64,000 nucleotides of DNA from Polynucleobacter sp. GWA2_45_21 (GTDB taxonomy: Bacteria > Pseudomonadota > Gammaproteobacteria > Burkholderiales > Burkholderiaceae), in contig NZ_MHZG01000001.1 of assembly GCF_001830325.1 (NCBI RefSeq), forward strand, positions 496,001 to 560,000, in the 5' to 3' direction. The notes beneath the pieces are model-generated. The model made no database searches, had not been told where the DNA came from, and worked only from the letters and a program-made list of their open reading frames with translations. Position 1 is the first letter of the stretch, and each line of letters starts with the position of its first letter. Both the position numbers and the translations under genes were made by a program. Shown here in pieces: positions 37,403 to 46,889 of this stretch.

Positions 37403-37924
37403 ATGCGCTGGATAGGAATCGACCCTGGTCTACGAACAACGGGTTTTGGTGTCATTGATGTTGATGGCCAAAAACTGAGCTACGTAGCCTCTGGGACGAT
37501 TGAAAGCGGTGATCCAGACCAAGGCCTTCCTGTGAGATTGGGGATCCTGTACGCCGGTATTAAAGAAGTTCTAGAGACCTACCAACCAGAACAGGCGGCT
37601 ATCGAAGAAGTATTTCTGAACGTCAATCCTCGTTCTACCCTGATGCTGGGTCAGGCCCGAGGTGCAGTGATCGCAGCCCTCGTATCCGACAAACTCCCTG
37701 TTGCAGAGTTCAGTGCACTCAGAGTAAAGCAGTCCATCGTAGGAACAGGTAGAGCCACCAAGCCTCAAGTTCAGGAAATGGTGAAGCGATTACTGCGTCT
37801 AAGCCGTGCCCCTGGAACCGATGCGGCCGATGCCTTAGGGGTAGCGATTTGCGCTGCGCATCATGCCCAGATTCCGAAAGCAATTACTGCTGCTCTTGCA
37901 CCCAAAAAGACTAGCAAGAAATAA
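37403..37924 (+). CDS. ruvC: Holliday-junction endonuclease RuvC
   Basis: Resolves Holliday junctions after RuvAB branch migration. The 173-residue protein has the RNase H-fold acidic residues in [14 protein letters not shown] (D7 area), [22 protein letters not shown] (near 68) and the C-terminal [17 protein letters not shown] (near 140). It is the first gene of ruvC-ruvA-ruvB, with 26 bases to ruvA. Confidence 0.97.
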   Translation: MRWIGIDPGLRTTGFGVIDVDGQKLSYVASGTIESGDPDQGLPVRLGILYAGIKEVLETYQPEQAAIEEVFLNVNPRSTLMLGQARGAVIAALVSDKLPVAEFSALRVKQSIVGTGRATKPQVQEMVKRLLRLSRAPGTDAADALGVAICAAHHAQIPKAITAALAPKKTSKK

Positions 37925-37950
37925 CAATACAAACAGGTTAAGATCTTTAC

Positions 37951-38535
37951 ATGATTGGTCGCATACAAGGCATTCTCGTTTCAGTTCATCCACCCCGTCT
38001 CTTGGTCGATTGCCAAGGCGTTGGCTATGAGATCGATGTGCCAATGAGCACTTTGTATCAACTGCCAGAGACCAATCAAAAAATTACGCTTCTCACCCAC
38101 TTTCAGGTGCGGGAAGATGCGCAGCAACTCTTTGGCTTTGCTACAGAAACAGAGCGCGCAGCTTTTAGACAACTGATCAAGATTAGCGGTGTTGGTTCAC
38201 GCACTGCCCTTGCCGTACTTTCTGGCATGAGTGTCAATGAATTGGCTCAAGCCATTGCTATGCAAGAAGCAGGGCGCCTGACTCAAGTCCCCGGCATTGG
38301 CAAAAAGACTGCTGAACGCCTTTGCCTTGAGCTCAAAGGTAAGTTGGCTCCAGATTTAGGAATTGTTGGTGGCAAGCCCCAAGCAATTGAGGCAAGCAGT
38401 GAAGTATTACAGGCCCTCTTGGCGCTGGGTTATTCAGAAAAAGAAGCGCATCTTGCCCTCAAACAAATACCGCCTGATACCACTGTGTCCGATGGTATCC
38501 GCATGGGTCTCAAATACCTCTCGAAGTCTTCATAA
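37951..38535 (+). CDS. ruvA: Holliday-junction branch migration protein RuvA
   Basis: Tetrameric junction-binding subunit that loads RuvB. The 194-residue protein shows [10 protein letters not shown] at the OB-fold, then two helix-hairpin-helix motifs ([16 protein letters not shown] near 75 and [18 protein letters not shown] near 112). A short linker leads to the C-terminal RuvB-binding domain ([15 protein letters not shown]). It lies 31 bases before ruvB. Confidence 0.97.
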   Translation: MIGRIQGILVSVHPPRLLVDCQGVGYEIDVPMSTLYQLPETNQKITLLTHFQVREDAQQLFGFATETERAAFRQLIKISGVGSRTALAVLSGMSVNELAQAIAMQEAGRLTQVPGIGKKTAERLCLELKGKLAPDLGIVGGKPQAIEASSEVLQALLALGYSEKEAHLALKQIPPDTTVSDGIRMGLKYLSKSS

Positions 38536-38566
38536 CTAGTCACCCAAACACCACTACACTTGCAGT

Positions 38567-39637
38567 ATGGCAATCCACACAGAAGACCTCAGCTCAATTC
38601 CAGAAGATTTACCGGAAGGTAATGACCGCATCGTTAGCGGTGCAGCCGGAAACTCGGAAGCCGTCTTCGAAAGAGCCTTGCGCCCAAAACAGCTTGATGA
38701 GTATGTTGGCCAAACTAAGGCACGCGCCCAATTAGAAATTTTCATTACTGCGACAAGAGCAAGGCAAGAAGCTCTAGATCACGTTCTTTTGTTTGGCCCC
38801 CCAGGCCTTGGTAAAACTACCCTAGCCCACATCATTGCCAGAGAGCTTGGTGTGAACTTGCGCCAAACTAGCGGCCCTGTTCTGGATAGACCTGGTGATC
38901 TTGCTGCATTGCTGACCAATTTAGAAGCAAATGATGTGCTCTTTATTGACGAGATTCATCGCCTCTCTCCAGTAGTGGAGGAGATTCTGTATCCCGCACT
39001 AGAGGACTACAGCCTAGACATCATGATTGGCGAAGGCCCTGCAGCACGTAGCGTCAAGATTGATCTCAAGCCATTTACTTTGATTGGCGCGACTACTCGT
39101 GCTGGCATGCTCACCAATCCTCTACGTGATCGCTTTGGCATTGTGGCAAGACTGGAGTTCTACACCACTGAAGAGCTCACCAAAATCATTACACGCTCCG
39201 CCAGCTTACTAAAGGCCGATATTGACCCAGAGGGATCGATTGAGATTGCAAAGCGTGCTAGAGGCACTCCACGTATCGCCAATCGCCTATTACGTCGCGT
39301 ACGTGACTATGCTGAAGTCAAAGGCACTGGTACGATTACCAAAGATATGGCCGATGCAGCATTGAAGATGCTCGATGTCGATCCAAGTGGTTTTGATGTG
39401 ATGGACCGTAAATTACTAGAAGCCATCTTGCATAAGTTTGATGGTGGCCCTGTAGGTATTGATAACTTGGCCGCAGCAATTGGTGAAGAGCGTGACACCA
39501 TTGAGGATGTCTTAGAACCCTACTTGATTCAACAAGGCTACTTGCAAAGAACCTCGCGTGGCCGAGTAGCAACTCGTCAGGCTTATGAGCACTTTGGCCT
39601 CACCCCGCCTAGCGGCTCTGCTAGCCTCGATATTTGA
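38567..39637 (+). CDS. ruvB: Holliday-junction helicase motor RuvB
   Basis: AAA+ hexameric motor for branch migration. Walker A is [15 protein letters not shown] near residue 70, Walker B is [11 protein letters not shown] near 125, and the sensor region [18 protein letters not shown] lies near 175. A winged-helix DNA-binding domain ends at residue 356. It converges with tyrS with only three bases between the stops. Confidence 0.98.
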   Translation: MAIHTEDLSSIPEDLPEGNDRIVSGAAGNSEAVFERALRPKQLDEYVGQTKARAQLEIFITATRARQEALDHVLLFGPPGLGKTTLAHIIARELGVNLRQTSGPVLDRPGDLAALLTNLEANDVLFIDEIHRLSPVVEEILYPALEDYSLDIMIGEGPAARSVKIDLKPFTLIGATTRAGMLTNPLRDRFGIVARLEFYTTEELTKIITRSASLLKADIDPEGSIEIAKRARGTPRIANRLLRRVRDYAEVKGTGTITKDMADAALKMLDVDPSGFDVMDRKLLEAILHKFDGGPVGIDNLAAAIGEERDTIEDVLEPYLIQQGYLQRTSRGRVATRQAYEHFGLTPPSGSASLDI

Positions 39638-39640
39638 GAT

Positions 39641-40873
39641 TTAGCTCAGCGTAACCTTGGCAAACTTACGCTTGCCAACCTGAACAACATAAGTACCCGC
39701 ATCAACCTTTAACTGTTTATCGGTAACTGTTGCGCCATCAACTTTCACGCCGTTTTGCTCGATGTTGCGCATCGCTTCAGACGTAGATGGCGCCAAACCT
39801 GCAGCCTTCAAAAGGCTAGCAATTCCCATTGGGGCACCAGAAAGAGTTACTTCCGGGATGTCGTCCGGAATCCCGCCTTTAGCGCGGTGATTAAAGTCTT
39901 CTAATGCTTTTTCTGCAGCAGCTTGAGAATGAAAGCGTGCAACGATTTCTTGTGCGAGTAGCACTTTGCAATCTTTTGGATTTCTGCCGGCAGCCACCTC
40001 TTGCTTCATTAAATCAATTTCAGCCATGGGGCGGAATGAGAGCAAGGTGAAGTAATCCCACATTAATTCATCGGAGATGCTCAATAGCTTGCCAAACATC
40101 TCGCCAGCAGGCTCGCTGATGCCAATGTAATTGCCTTTGGACTTACTCATCTTGTCTACGCCATCCAAACCAACGAGGAGAGGCATAGTCAAAATACATT
40201 GCGGCTCTTGGCCATACTCACGTTGGAGCTCGCGCCCAACTAAGAGATTAAATTTCTGATCCGTACCACCAAGCTCCAAGTCGCTCTTCAAGGCAACAGA
40301 ATCATAGCCCTGCATCAATGGATATAAGAACTCATGTACAGAGATGGGCACGCCGCTACGGTAGCGCTTAGTAAAGTCATCACGCTCTAGCATTTGGGCA
40401 ACGGTATATCGAGCTGCCAGCTGAATCATGCCGCGTGCACCTAGAGGGTCGCACCACTCGCTGTTGTAGCGCACCTCAGTTTTAGCAGGATCCAGCACCA
40501 TACTCGCTTGACGATAGTAGGTCTCCGCGTTCACAGCAATCTCTTCAGCGGTCAGCGGTGGACGTGTTGCATTACGTCCAGAGGGGTCACCGATCATGCT
40601 GGTGAAGTCGCCAATCAAGAAAATCACAGTGTGACCTAAATCTTGTAACTGACGTAACTTGTTCAAAACAACGGTATGGCCCAAATGAATATCAGGCGCA
40701 GTTGGATCTAAACCCAACTTAATACGCAAAGGCGTACCTGTCGCCTGGCTCTTAGCCAACTTCTGAATCCAATCTGCCTCGACCAATAACTCATCACAAC
40801 CCCTCTTGGTTACTTCAAGGGCTGCAAAAACTTCAGGAGTCAGTGGGTATTTTTGTTCTGGTTTAGCCGTCAT
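39641..40873 (-). CDS. tyrS: Tyrosine--tRNA ligase
   Basis: Class I aminoacyl-tRNA synthetase. The HIGH motif is [11 protein letters not shown] near residue 62 and the KMSKS motif is [12 protein letters not shown] near 240. An S4-like RNA-binding domain (about 345-410, [22 protein letters not shown]) ends the protein. The HLGH form and 410-residue length match the TyrZ-type enzyme common in betaproteobacteria. It is a single-gene unit, divergent from anmK. Confidence 0.97.
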   Translation of the reverse strand: MTAKPEQKYPLTPEVFAALEVTKRGCDELLVEADWIQKLAKSQATGTPLRIKLGLDPTAPDIHLGHTVVLNKLRQLQDLGHTVIFLIGDFTSMIGDPSGRNATRPPLTAEEIAVNAETYYRQASMVLDPAKTEVRYNSEWCDPLGARGMIQLAARYTVAQMLERDDFTKRYRSGVPISVHEFLYPLMQGYDSVALKSDLELGGTDQKFNLLVGRELQREYGQEPQCILTMPLLVGLDGVDKMSKSKGNYIGISEPAGEMFGKLLSISDELMWDYFTLLSFRPMAEIDLMKQEVAAGRNPKDCKVLLAQEIVARFHSQAAAEKALEDFNHRAKGGIPDDIPEVTLSGAPMGIASLLKAAGLAPSTSEAMRNIEQNGVKVDGATVTDKQLKVDAGTYVVQVGKRKFAKVTLS

Positions 40874-40974
40874 GCTGATTGGGTTAGCTTAGTGACTTAC
40901 TTAGTCGGTTAAATTAGTATTTAGATTGCTAAAGCATAATTGTCGCATTCCTGAGAATAAAGCCCTGATACTGC

Positions 40975-42105
40975 ATGAATAAGCCTCAATCTCTCTATAT
41001 TGGCCTGATGTCTGGCACTAGCCTGGATGGGATCGATGCCGTGCTGGCAAAGATTGAAGCCTCCGGTCAGACCTCCCTTTTGGACTCCGCAAGCATTGCC
41101 TTTAGCCCTGAATTACGCAAAGCCCTACTGGATCTCCAGACCCCCGGGCCAAACGAGATTCACCGGGAAAATCAGGCTGCTAATGCCTTAGCAGTAGCCT
41201 ATGCGGATGCAGTCAAGCAATTACTAAGTCAGGCCAAGCTGTCTTCAGCAGATATCAGCGCGATTGGCGCCCACGGTCAGACTATTCGTCACCAAGCTGA
41301 TCTTGCTCATCACCTTGCCTATACCCATCAAACTCTCAATCCAGCGCTTCTGGCAGAGTTGACCGGAATTGATGTCATCGCGGACTTTAGAAGTCGCGAC
41401 TTAGCAGCAGGTGGTCATGGTGCGCCTCTAGTGCCAGCCTTTCATGCCCAACAGTTCGCTACAGATAAAAATATCGCTGTACTCAACCTTGGCGGTATTG
41501 CTAACCTGACCCTATTACCCAAAGATGGTGAAGTAAAAGGATTTGATTGCGGGCCCGGCAATATGCTGATGGATGCTTGGATTGCAGATCAGCAAGGTCA
41601 TGCTTTTGATGAGAACGGTACTTGGGCATCACAAGGCAAAGTCAATCAAGCGCTGTTATCAAGAATGCTGACAGATTCATTTTTCGCAAAAGCGCCACCA
41701 AAGAGTACAGGGCGTGATGACTTTCATCTAGAGTGGTTGCAAAAGCAAGTTGGCTCAGACAACATTAATGCAGAAGATGTTCAAGCCACACTATTGCAAT
41801 TAACTGTGGACTCAGCCTTGCAAGCTTTAGAGCGCTATGCCCCGCAAACCCAGACACTGATTATCTGTGGTGGTGGTGCACGTAATAGCGCACTTCTCAA
41901 TTTATTTAAATCCAGAGCTGAAATCTTATTTAAAAACACACTAGAGATTGTGACCAGCGATGCGCTCGGCATTGATCCACAGCTAGTGGAAGGTCTTGCA
42001 TTCGCATGGCTTGCTTGGGCCCACAAAGAAAAACGGCCAGCGAATTTGCCAGCCGTTACGGGAGCGAGGGGTCCTAGAATTCTAGGCGCTTGCTATCCTG
42101 CGTAA
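40975..42105 (+). CDS. anmK: Anhydro-N-acetylmuramic acid kinase
   Basis: Opens the 1,6-anhydro ring of anhMurNAc and phosphorylates it during peptidoglycan recycling. The 376-residue ASKHA-fold kinase begins with LMSGTSLDGIDAVLAKI and has GAHGQTIRHQ near residue 98, AVLNLGGIANLTLL near 170 and ICGGGARNSALL near 297. Together with amgK-murU at 30 kb it fits the Pseudomonas route, where the product is dephosphorylated by MupP before AmgK. No mupP or murQ is in this window. Confidence 0.96.
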   Translation: MNKPQSLYIGLMSGTSLDGIDAVLAKIEASGQTSLLDSASIAFSPELRKALLDLQTPGPNEIHRENQAANALAVAYADAVKQLLSQAKLSSADISAIGAHGQTIRHQADLAHHLAYTHQTLNPALLAELTGIDVIADFRSRDLAAGGHGAPLVPAFHAQQFATDKNIAVLNLGGIANLTLLPKDGEVKGFDCGPGNMLMDAWIADQQGHAFDENGTWASQGKVNQALLSRMLTDSFFAKAPPKSTGRDDFHLEWLQKQVGSDNINAEDVQATLLQLTVDSALQALERYAPQTQTLIICGGGARNSALLNLFKSRAEILFKNTLEIVTSDALGIDPQLVEGLAFAWLAWAHKEKRPANLPAVTGARGPRILGACYPA

Positions 42106-42123
42106 ATAAATTGCTTTCTCTCT

Positions 42124-42501
42124 TTAAGCAGAGAAAGAAGATCCGCAACCACAAGTAGTTTGGGCATTTGGATTTTTGATTACGAACTGTGATCCGTTGA
42201 TGTCTTCTTTGTAATCAATCTCAGCACCAACTAAATATTGGAAGCTCATCGAGTCAACCAACAAAGTGACGCCATTCTTTTCAAAAAGTGTGTCATCTTC
42301 ATTCACAGCATCATCAAATGTGAAGCCATACTGAAATCCTGAGCAACCACCGCCTTGAACAAACACGCGCAGTTTTAATTCAGGATTGCCTTCTTCAGCA
42401 ATCAAGTCGGCCACTTTTGCAGCAGCGCTATCCGTAAACACCAATGGAACTGGTGGCTCGGCTAAATCTTGTGCAGTGTCTTGCGTAGCTAATTGGGTCA
42501 T
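42124..42501 (-). CDS. erpA: Iron-sulfur cluster insertion protein ErpA
   Basis: A-type carrier that delivers Fe-S clusters to apo-enzymes. The 125-residue protein has the three ligand cysteines in [11 protein letters not shown] near residue 52 and the C-terminal TTCGCGSSF. The longer, acidic N-terminus and the EDTLFEKNG region fit ErpA over IscA. Clients in this window would include MiaB and the large FAD/Fe-S protein, by inference. It lies downstream of argC on the same strand with an 83-base gap. Confidence 0.92.
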   Translation of the reverse strand: MTQLATQDTAQDLAEPPVPLVFTDSAAAKVADLIAEEGNPELKLRVFVQGGGCSGFQYGFTFDDAVNEDDTLFEKNGVTLLVDSMSFQYLVGAEIDYKEDINGSQFVIKNPNAQTTCGCGSSFSA

Positions 42502-42584
42502 GATTTACTCCTAATTCAAAAGGCAATGGTTCATTTTAGGCTTTTAATTCCAAGTGTGCTGAAGGGTCTTTCCAGCACCCTCAG

Positions 42585-43643
42585 TTACGGGGAAACAGCA
42601 ATTTGCGTTAATCCAGTAGTCTCCGGCAAGCCAAACATCAGGTTCATACACTGAACACCCTGACCTGAGGCACCCTTCACCAGGTTATCTTCCACCACCA
42701 AAATGACTAAAGTATCCCCATCGCCAGGACGGTGAATAGCAATTCGCAAGCCATTGCTGCCCCGCACAGACCGTGTCTCTGGATGACTACCGGCAGGCAT
42801 CACATCTACAAAAGGCTCGCCTTTGTAGAAATCCTCATACAGCTTCTGGAAATCCACCTTCATTCCAGCCTCAGTCAAGCGAACATACAGCGTTGAATGA
42901 ATACCCCTAATCATTGGTGTCAAATGCGGCACAAATGTCAGACCAATCTGATCGTGACCAGCGATAGCCTTCAATCCCTGGATGATTTCTGGAAGATGAC
43001 GATGTCCTTTAACTCCATAAGCCTTGAAGTTGTCTCCCGCCTCTGACAGCAATGTGCCGATTTCCGCCTTACGGCCAGCACCAGATGTACCTGACTTAGA
43101 GTCAGAAATAATGTGTGTGCCATCAATCAGTTGTTTGCCGCCAGTAGACTTTGGTGAAAGCAATGGCGCAAGCCCAAGCTGCACAGAGGTTGGGTAGCAG
43201 CCAGCCAAACCCACTACGCGGGCTTTTTTAATTTCTTCACGATTGATTTCTGCCAAACCGTAAACTGCCTCAGCCAAAATTTCTGGGCAACCGTGTTCCA
43301 TGCCATACCACTTGGCAAATTCTTTGACGTCTTTTAAACGGAAGTCAGCTGCGAGATCCAAAATCTTCACATTGTTCGCGAGCAGTTCTTTTGCTTGTGC
43401 CATTGCTACACCATGAGGTGTTGCAAAGAACACCACATCGCACTCATTTAACTTAGCTTCATCCGGTGTCGTGAATTTGAGATCAATGCGGCCACGTAAA
43501 GATGGAAACATCTCAGCTACTGGCATGCCAGCTTCTGTGCGAGAAGTAATTGCTTGGATCTTTACTTCGGGGTGTTGCGCGAGCAAACGCAGCAATTCCA
43601 CTCCGGTATATCCAGTGCCACCTACGATGCCAACTTTAATCAT
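42585..43643 (-). CDS. argC: N-acetyl-gamma-glutamyl-phosphate reductase
   Basis: NADPH-dependent third step of arginine synthesis. The N-terminal dinucleotide fold has [17 protein letters not shown]. The catalytic cysteine is in [14 protein letters not shown] near residue 150, and the [11 protein letters not shown] segment lies near 210. I chose the ATG at 43643, which has GGAG at proper spacing (TTTTGGAGAATGAC-ATG); the track's start is a TTG within that site. The protein is 352 residues. Confidence 0.96.
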   Translation of the reverse strand: MIKVGIVGGTGYTGVELLRLLAQHPEVKIQAITSRTEAGMPVAEMFPSLRGRIDLKFTTPDEAKLNECDVVFFATPHGVAMAQAKELLANNVKILDLAADFRLKDVKEFAKWYGMEHGCPEILAEAVYGLAEINREEIKKARVVGLAGCYPTSVQLGLAPLLSPKSTGGKQLIDGTHIISDSKSGTSGAGRKAEIGTLLSEAGDNFKAYGVKGHRHLPEIIQGLKAIAGHDQIGLTFVPHLTPMIRGIHSTLYVRLTEAGMKVDFQKLYEDFYKGEPFVDVMPAGSHPETRSVRGSNGLRIAIHRPGDGDTLVILVVEDNLVKGASGQGVQCMNLMFGLPETTGLTQIAVSP

Positions 43644-43703
43644 GTCATTCTCCAAAATACTGACTGATGAATTTTATTCCTTGAATACCTCGATTGTAGA
43701 AAC

Positions 43704-43729
43704 AAAAAGGGCCGCTTGCGCGACCCTTT
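43704..43729 (-). terminator. Terminator after rpsI
   Basis: On the minus strand a stem of ten positions with one mismatch (AAAGGGTCGC / GCGGCCCTTT) with a 4-base loop is followed by TTTTTGTTT. It separates rplM-rpsI from argC. Confidence 0.8.
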
Positions 43730-43757
43730 CGATAAAACTTTAAGCGACTGAAAGAAA

Positions 43758-44159
43758 TTAGCGCTTGCTGAACTGCTTACGACGACGCGCGCCATGCAGA
43801 CCAACTTTTTTACGCTCAACTTCACGAGCATCGCGAGTTACCAAACCTGCTTTAGACAGGGCTGGCTTCAAGGCGTTGTCGTAGTCGATCAATGCACGAG
43901 TAACGCCGTGACGAACTGCACCAGCTTGACCAGTTTCACCGCCACCGCTAACGTTTACTTTGATATCAAAGGTTGTTAGGTGAGCTGTGAGAGCCAAAGG
44001 CTGACGAGCGATCATGCGTGATGTTTCGCGAGCAAAGTAAGCATCGATAGGTTTACCGTTAACAGTAATCTCACCTTTGCCAGATTTAATGAATACACGT
44101 GCTACAGAGCTCTTGCGACGACCTGTACCGTAATTCCAATTTCCGTAATTAATAGCCAT
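43758..44159 (-). CDS. rpsI: 30S ribosomal protein S9
   Basis: Small-subunit protein whose C-terminal tail reaches the P-site tRNA. The 133-residue protein contains [14 protein letters not shown] at the N-terminus, [19 protein letters not shown] near residue 70 and the basic end [11 protein letters not shown]. It follows rplM by 9 bases in the universal L13-S9 pair. Confidence 0.98.
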   Translation of the reverse strand: MAINYGNWNYGTGRRKSSVARVFIKSGKGEITVNGKPIDAYFARETSRMIARQPLALTAHLTTFDIKVNVSGGGETGQAGAVRHGVTRALIDYDNALKPALSKAGLVTRDAREVERKKVGLHGARRRKQFSKR

Positions 44160-44168
44160 TTGGTTTCC

Positions 44169-44597
44169 TTAGATCTCTAACGCTTTTGGCTGTTGAGCCG
44201 CATGCGGATGACTGGCGTCGCCATAGACTTTTAATTTCTTAATCATGGCATAACCTAGTGGGCCTTTTGGCAACATACCCTTCACAGCCTTCTCCAAAGC
44301 GCGACCTGGGAAACGATCTTGCATCTTGTCGAAGTTAGTCGAGCTAATACCACCTGGGTATCCGCTGTGACGGTAATAAATTTTGTTCAAGCCTTTTGTG
44401 CCTGTAACACGCAGCTTAGAAGAGTTGATGACAACAATGAAGTCGCCGGTATCAACGTGTGGGGTGTATTCAGGCTTGTGCTTGCCGCGTAGACGGAGTG
44501 CCACTTCACTGGCGACACGACCGAGGACTTTGTCCGTAGCGTCAATCACGAACCATTCATGCACTACCTCATGGGATTTTGCAGAAAAAGTTTTCAT
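44169..44597 (-). CDS. rplM: 50S ribosomal protein L13
   Basis: Early-assembling large-subunit protein. From the internal ATG at 44597 ([15 protein letters not shown]) the protein is 142 residues, the standard length; the track's extra eight residues are unlike any L13. It carries [25 protein letters not shown] and [11 protein letters not shown] hairpin terminator and candidate RNA lie 160 bases upstream on the same strand, raising the chance of leader-based control. Confidence 0.98.
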   Translation of the reverse strand: MKTFSAKSHEVVHEWFVIDATDKVLGRVASEVALRLRGKHKPEYTPHVDTGDFIVVINSSKLRVTGTKGLNKIYYRHSGYPGGISSTNFDKMQDRFPGRALEKAVKGMLPKGPLGYAMIKKLKVYGDASHPHAAQQPKALEI

Positions 44598-44756
44598 GAT
44601 TTCTAAAATTGTTATGGTCAAAAAAAATTACTCCAACCAAATTACGTCCACCTTGGCCCTGCTTATGTTTGCAAGCTCGCAGATTCTGCAATTTAACTGG
44701 TACAACAAATTACCGCTGACCGGCTCGGTAATCCAGTAAAGCCTTGAATTGTAACC

Positions 44757-44786
44757 CAAAAAAAACCCAGGAACGAGTCCTGGGTT
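44757..44786 (-). terminator. Terminator ending the candidate small RNA upstream of rplM
   Basis: A perfect 9-bp stem, AACCCAGGA/TCCTGGGTT, with a 5-base loop is followed on the minus strand by a run of T residues. No coding gene ends here in that direction, so it must close a non-coding transcript or act as an attenuator for rplM. Confidence 0.85.
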
Positions 44787-44859
44787 GGAATCCACCTATG
44801 TTTAAGTGGAGGAGACACTGGGAGGCATATCGATCTCTTATATAAGACTGACAGCCAAT
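44757..44859 (-). ncRNA. Candidate small RNA (or rplM leader), about 100 nt
   Basis: On the minus strand a sigma-70 promoter predicts a start near 44859 and a terminator closes at 44757. Between them are unpaired-looking C/U-rich stretches (GCCTCCCAG and GTCTCCTCCACTT), which resemble the anti-Shine-Dalgarno seed loops of many regulatory RNAs. A small hairpin, CCACTTAAACATAGGTGG, lies between the seeds and the terminator. There is no open reading frame of note. It could equally be an attenuated leader of rplM-rpsI, whose start is 160 bases downstream. Confidence 0.55.
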
Positions 44860-44865
44860 ATGGTT

Positions 44866-44914
44866 ATTCTACACAAAAAATATGGTGCAACGCAAGAATA
44901 TTGACCAAAATCAA
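44866..44914 (-). promoter_or_regulatory. Sigma-70 promoter with FNR-like box for the candidate RNA
   Basis: On the minus strand TTGCGT (44895-44890), 18 bases, then TAGAAT (44871-44866) forms a good promoter. Just upstream, 44901-44914 reads TTGAT-TTTG-GTCAA, one base off the FNR consensus. Its centre is about -48.5 from the predicted start, not a standard activator distance, so control by FNR is speculative. Confidence 0.5.
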
Positions 44915-45017
44915 TTTTTTGATGTTTTTTAGCAATATCAACGCCAAAACAAAGCTCCACTATTATTGGTAAACTATTGATAATATTGATTAATTTACTA
45001 ATTTAGGGGCCACTAAC

Positions 45018-45443
45018 ATGGAATGTCGAGTATCTTGGTTGGGTATTGGCGGAATGGCCTTTTCAGCAGAAACTGGAAGCGGCCATCAAGTCACCATGGA
45101 TGGGCCACCTGAAGCTGGCGGTAAAAATAGTGCTCCAAGGCCTATGGAACTACTTTTAGCAGGGACTGGCGGCTGCTCAGCCTTTGATGTAGTTTTAATC
45201 CTACAAAAGGCACGCCAGGAGATCAGCGCCTGTGATGTCAAGCTAACCGCCGAGAGAGCCGAGACTGAGCCTAAGGTATTTACCAAAATTAACCTGCATT
45301 TCACGGTTAAAGGCAAAAATCTCGATTTAAGCAAGGTTGAGCGCGCAGTGAAGCTATCCCACGAAAAGTACTGCTCAGCCACAACGATGCTCGCCAAAAC
45401 AGCTGAGATCACCTATTCCATTGACGTTCTAAACGACGAATAA
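45018..45443 (+). CDS. OsmC-family protein (YhfA-like)
   Basis: A 141-residue OsmC/Ohr-fold protein of the YhfA type. The first conserved cysteine lies in LAGTGGCSAFDVV near residue 56 and the second in EKYCSATTML near 118. OsmC and Ohr proper reduce organic hydroperoxides with such a cysteine pair; activity of the YhfA branch is not well established. It is a lone plus-strand gene, transcribed away from the candidate RNA and toward rnpB. Confidence 0.85.
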   Translation: MECRVSWLGIGGMAFSAETGSGHQVTMDGPPEAGGKNSAPRPMELLLAGTGGCSAFDVVLILQKARQEISACDVKLTAERAETEPKVFTKINLHFTVKGKNLDLSKVERAVKLSHEKYCSATTMLAKTAEITYSIDVLNDE

Positions 45444-45457
45444 GTATTGAGAGAAGT

Positions 45458-45764
45458 GCAGAGTCAATCGATAAGCCGGATTCTGTCGCCTAGATTTGCA
45501 TCTAGGGGCAATCATTCCTCTAGGCCGGCAGTTACCTGACGGCTCAAGCTCCCTACCCGCAGACTCAGCGGGACGCCTCATCGCCTGCTTACTTGGGATT
45601 GCTCCAGGTGGAGGTTACCGCGTTTCACCGTAACTAAATACGCTCGTCTCTGTGGCCCTATTCCTCACGTCACCGTGGATGGCCGTTAGCCATCACCCTT
45701 CCCTATGGAGTCCGGACTTTCCTCCCCCTCAATAAAGAGGCGGCGATTGCCCAATTGACTCTGC
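45458..45764 (-). ncRNA. rnpB: RNase P RNA (class A)
   Basis: Catalytic RNA of RNase P, which trims tRNA 5' leaders. On the minus strand the 5' end GCAGAGTCAATTGGGC pairs with the 3' end ATTGACTCTGC to form helix P1. The universal core GAGGAAAGTCCGGACTCC is present near 45726-45707, and the 3' part reads ACAGAATCCGGCTTAT. The length of about 307 nt fits a bacterial class A RNA. End positions are taken from P1 pairing and are approximate. Confidence 0.95.
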
Positions 45765-45770
45765 GCCTGC

Positions 45771-45800
45771 AGTCTAACGCAGTCGCAGAAATTTAGTCTA
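45771..45800 (-). promoter_or_regulatory. Promoter of rnpB
   Basis: Two copies of TAGACT stand as -35 (45800-45795) and -10 (45776-45771) with an 18-base gap on the minus strand. The expected start, near 45764, coincides with the RNA end deduced from P1 pairing. Confidence 0.55.
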
Positions 45801-45828
45801 AAAATGAATTAGGGAAGTGTTGAATGAC

Positions 45829-46887
45829 TTAAGCCAAAGTCCAGGCAATGGTCTCACCAGCACGTAGCGGCACAATCGTGGCATCACCCAAAGGAAGTTC
45901 TGCTGGAATGCTTTGTGCCTGCTTCACCAAAGTAATTTTCTTAGTATTGCGGGGCAATGAATAAAAGTCAGGACCATAAAAACTAGCGAAACCTTCAAGC
46001 TTATCTAACTTGCCAACACTCTCAAATGCCTCAGCGTATAAACCCAAGGCATTGAAAGCGCTGTAACAACCAGCACAACCGCAAGCAGCCTCTTTAGCAC
46101 CCTTGGCGTGTGGCGCACTATCGGTGCCCAAGAAAAATCTGGGGCTGCCACTCGTCGCCGCTTCTACTAAAGCAACTCGATGCTCTTCACGCTTGAGTAC
46201 TGGCAAGCAATAATTGTGTGGGCGAATTCCCCCAGCAAAAATCGCATTACGATTCATGAGTAAATGTTGCGGTGTAATAGTTGCAGCTATGGTATTTTTT
46301 CCAGCAGTTTGTGCATCACGCACATAGTGTGCAGCTTGCTTAGTAGTGATGTGTTCAAACACAATCTTCAGCTCAGGAAAATCTTTACGCAAAGGCTCGA
46401 GCACTTGATCAATAAATACCGCCTCACGATCAAAGATGTCAATATGCGCACTAGTGACCTCGCCATGCACTAACAAGGGCATGCCGACAGACTGCATTGC
46501 CTCAAGCGCAGCGTAACAACGCTTGATATCACTGACCCCTGCATCACTATTGGTTGTTGCGCCAGCTGGGTAAAGCTTAAATCCAACAATGCCAGCCTCT
46601 TTTGCCTTGCGTACCTCATCAGCTGATGTGTTATCAGTGAGATATAAAGTCATCAAAGGAGTAAAGCTCGTCACACCCAATGATTGAAGATTCACTTCAA
46701 TCCGAGTGCGATAGGCATTTGCCAAATCCACTGTCGTCACAGGCGGCTTCAAGTTCGGCATGATAATGGCGCGGGCAAATTGGCGCGCAGTATCTGCCAA
46801 TACATCTTTCATGACTTCACCATCACGAATATGTAAATGCCAGTCATCCGGCTGAATCAGTTCAATTTGTATTGGGCTAATGGTCAT
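45829..46887 (-). CDS. pyrC: Dihydroorotase
   Basis: Zinc enzyme of pyrimidine synthesis (type II, like E. coli PyrC). The metal-binding HxH lies in [10 protein letters not shown] near residue 15. The carboxylated lysine is in [15 protein letters not shown] near 105, LLVHGEV lies near 140 and [15 protein letters not shown] near 250. At 352 residues it is full length. It lies 2 bases downstream of the glycerate kinase gene and before the rnpB promoter. Confidence 0.96.
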   Translation of the reverse strand: MTISPIQIELIQPDDWHLHIRDGEVMKDVLADTARQFARAIIMPNLKPPVTTVDLANAYRTRIEVNLQSLGVTSFTPLMTLYLTDNTSADEVRKAKEAGIVGFKLYPAGATTNSDAGVSDIKRCYAALEAMQSVGMPLLVHGEVTSAHIDIFDREAVFIDQVLEPLRKDFPELKIVFEHITTKQAAHYVRDAQTAGKNTIAATITPQHLLMNRNAIFAGGIRPHNYCLPVLKREEHRVALVEAATSGSPRFFLGTDSAPHAKGAKEAACGCAGCYSAFNALGLYAEAFESVGKLDKLEGFASFYGPDFYSLPRNTKKITLVKQAQSIPAELPLGDATIVPLRAGETIAWTLA

Positions 46888-46889
46888 AA

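Noticed and set aside
42114-42137. CTTTCTCT/AGAGAAAG inverted repeat between anmK and erpA
   Set aside because: A/T-rich purine-pyrimidine stem that overlaps the erpA end and has no T-run on either strand; not a convincing terminator.
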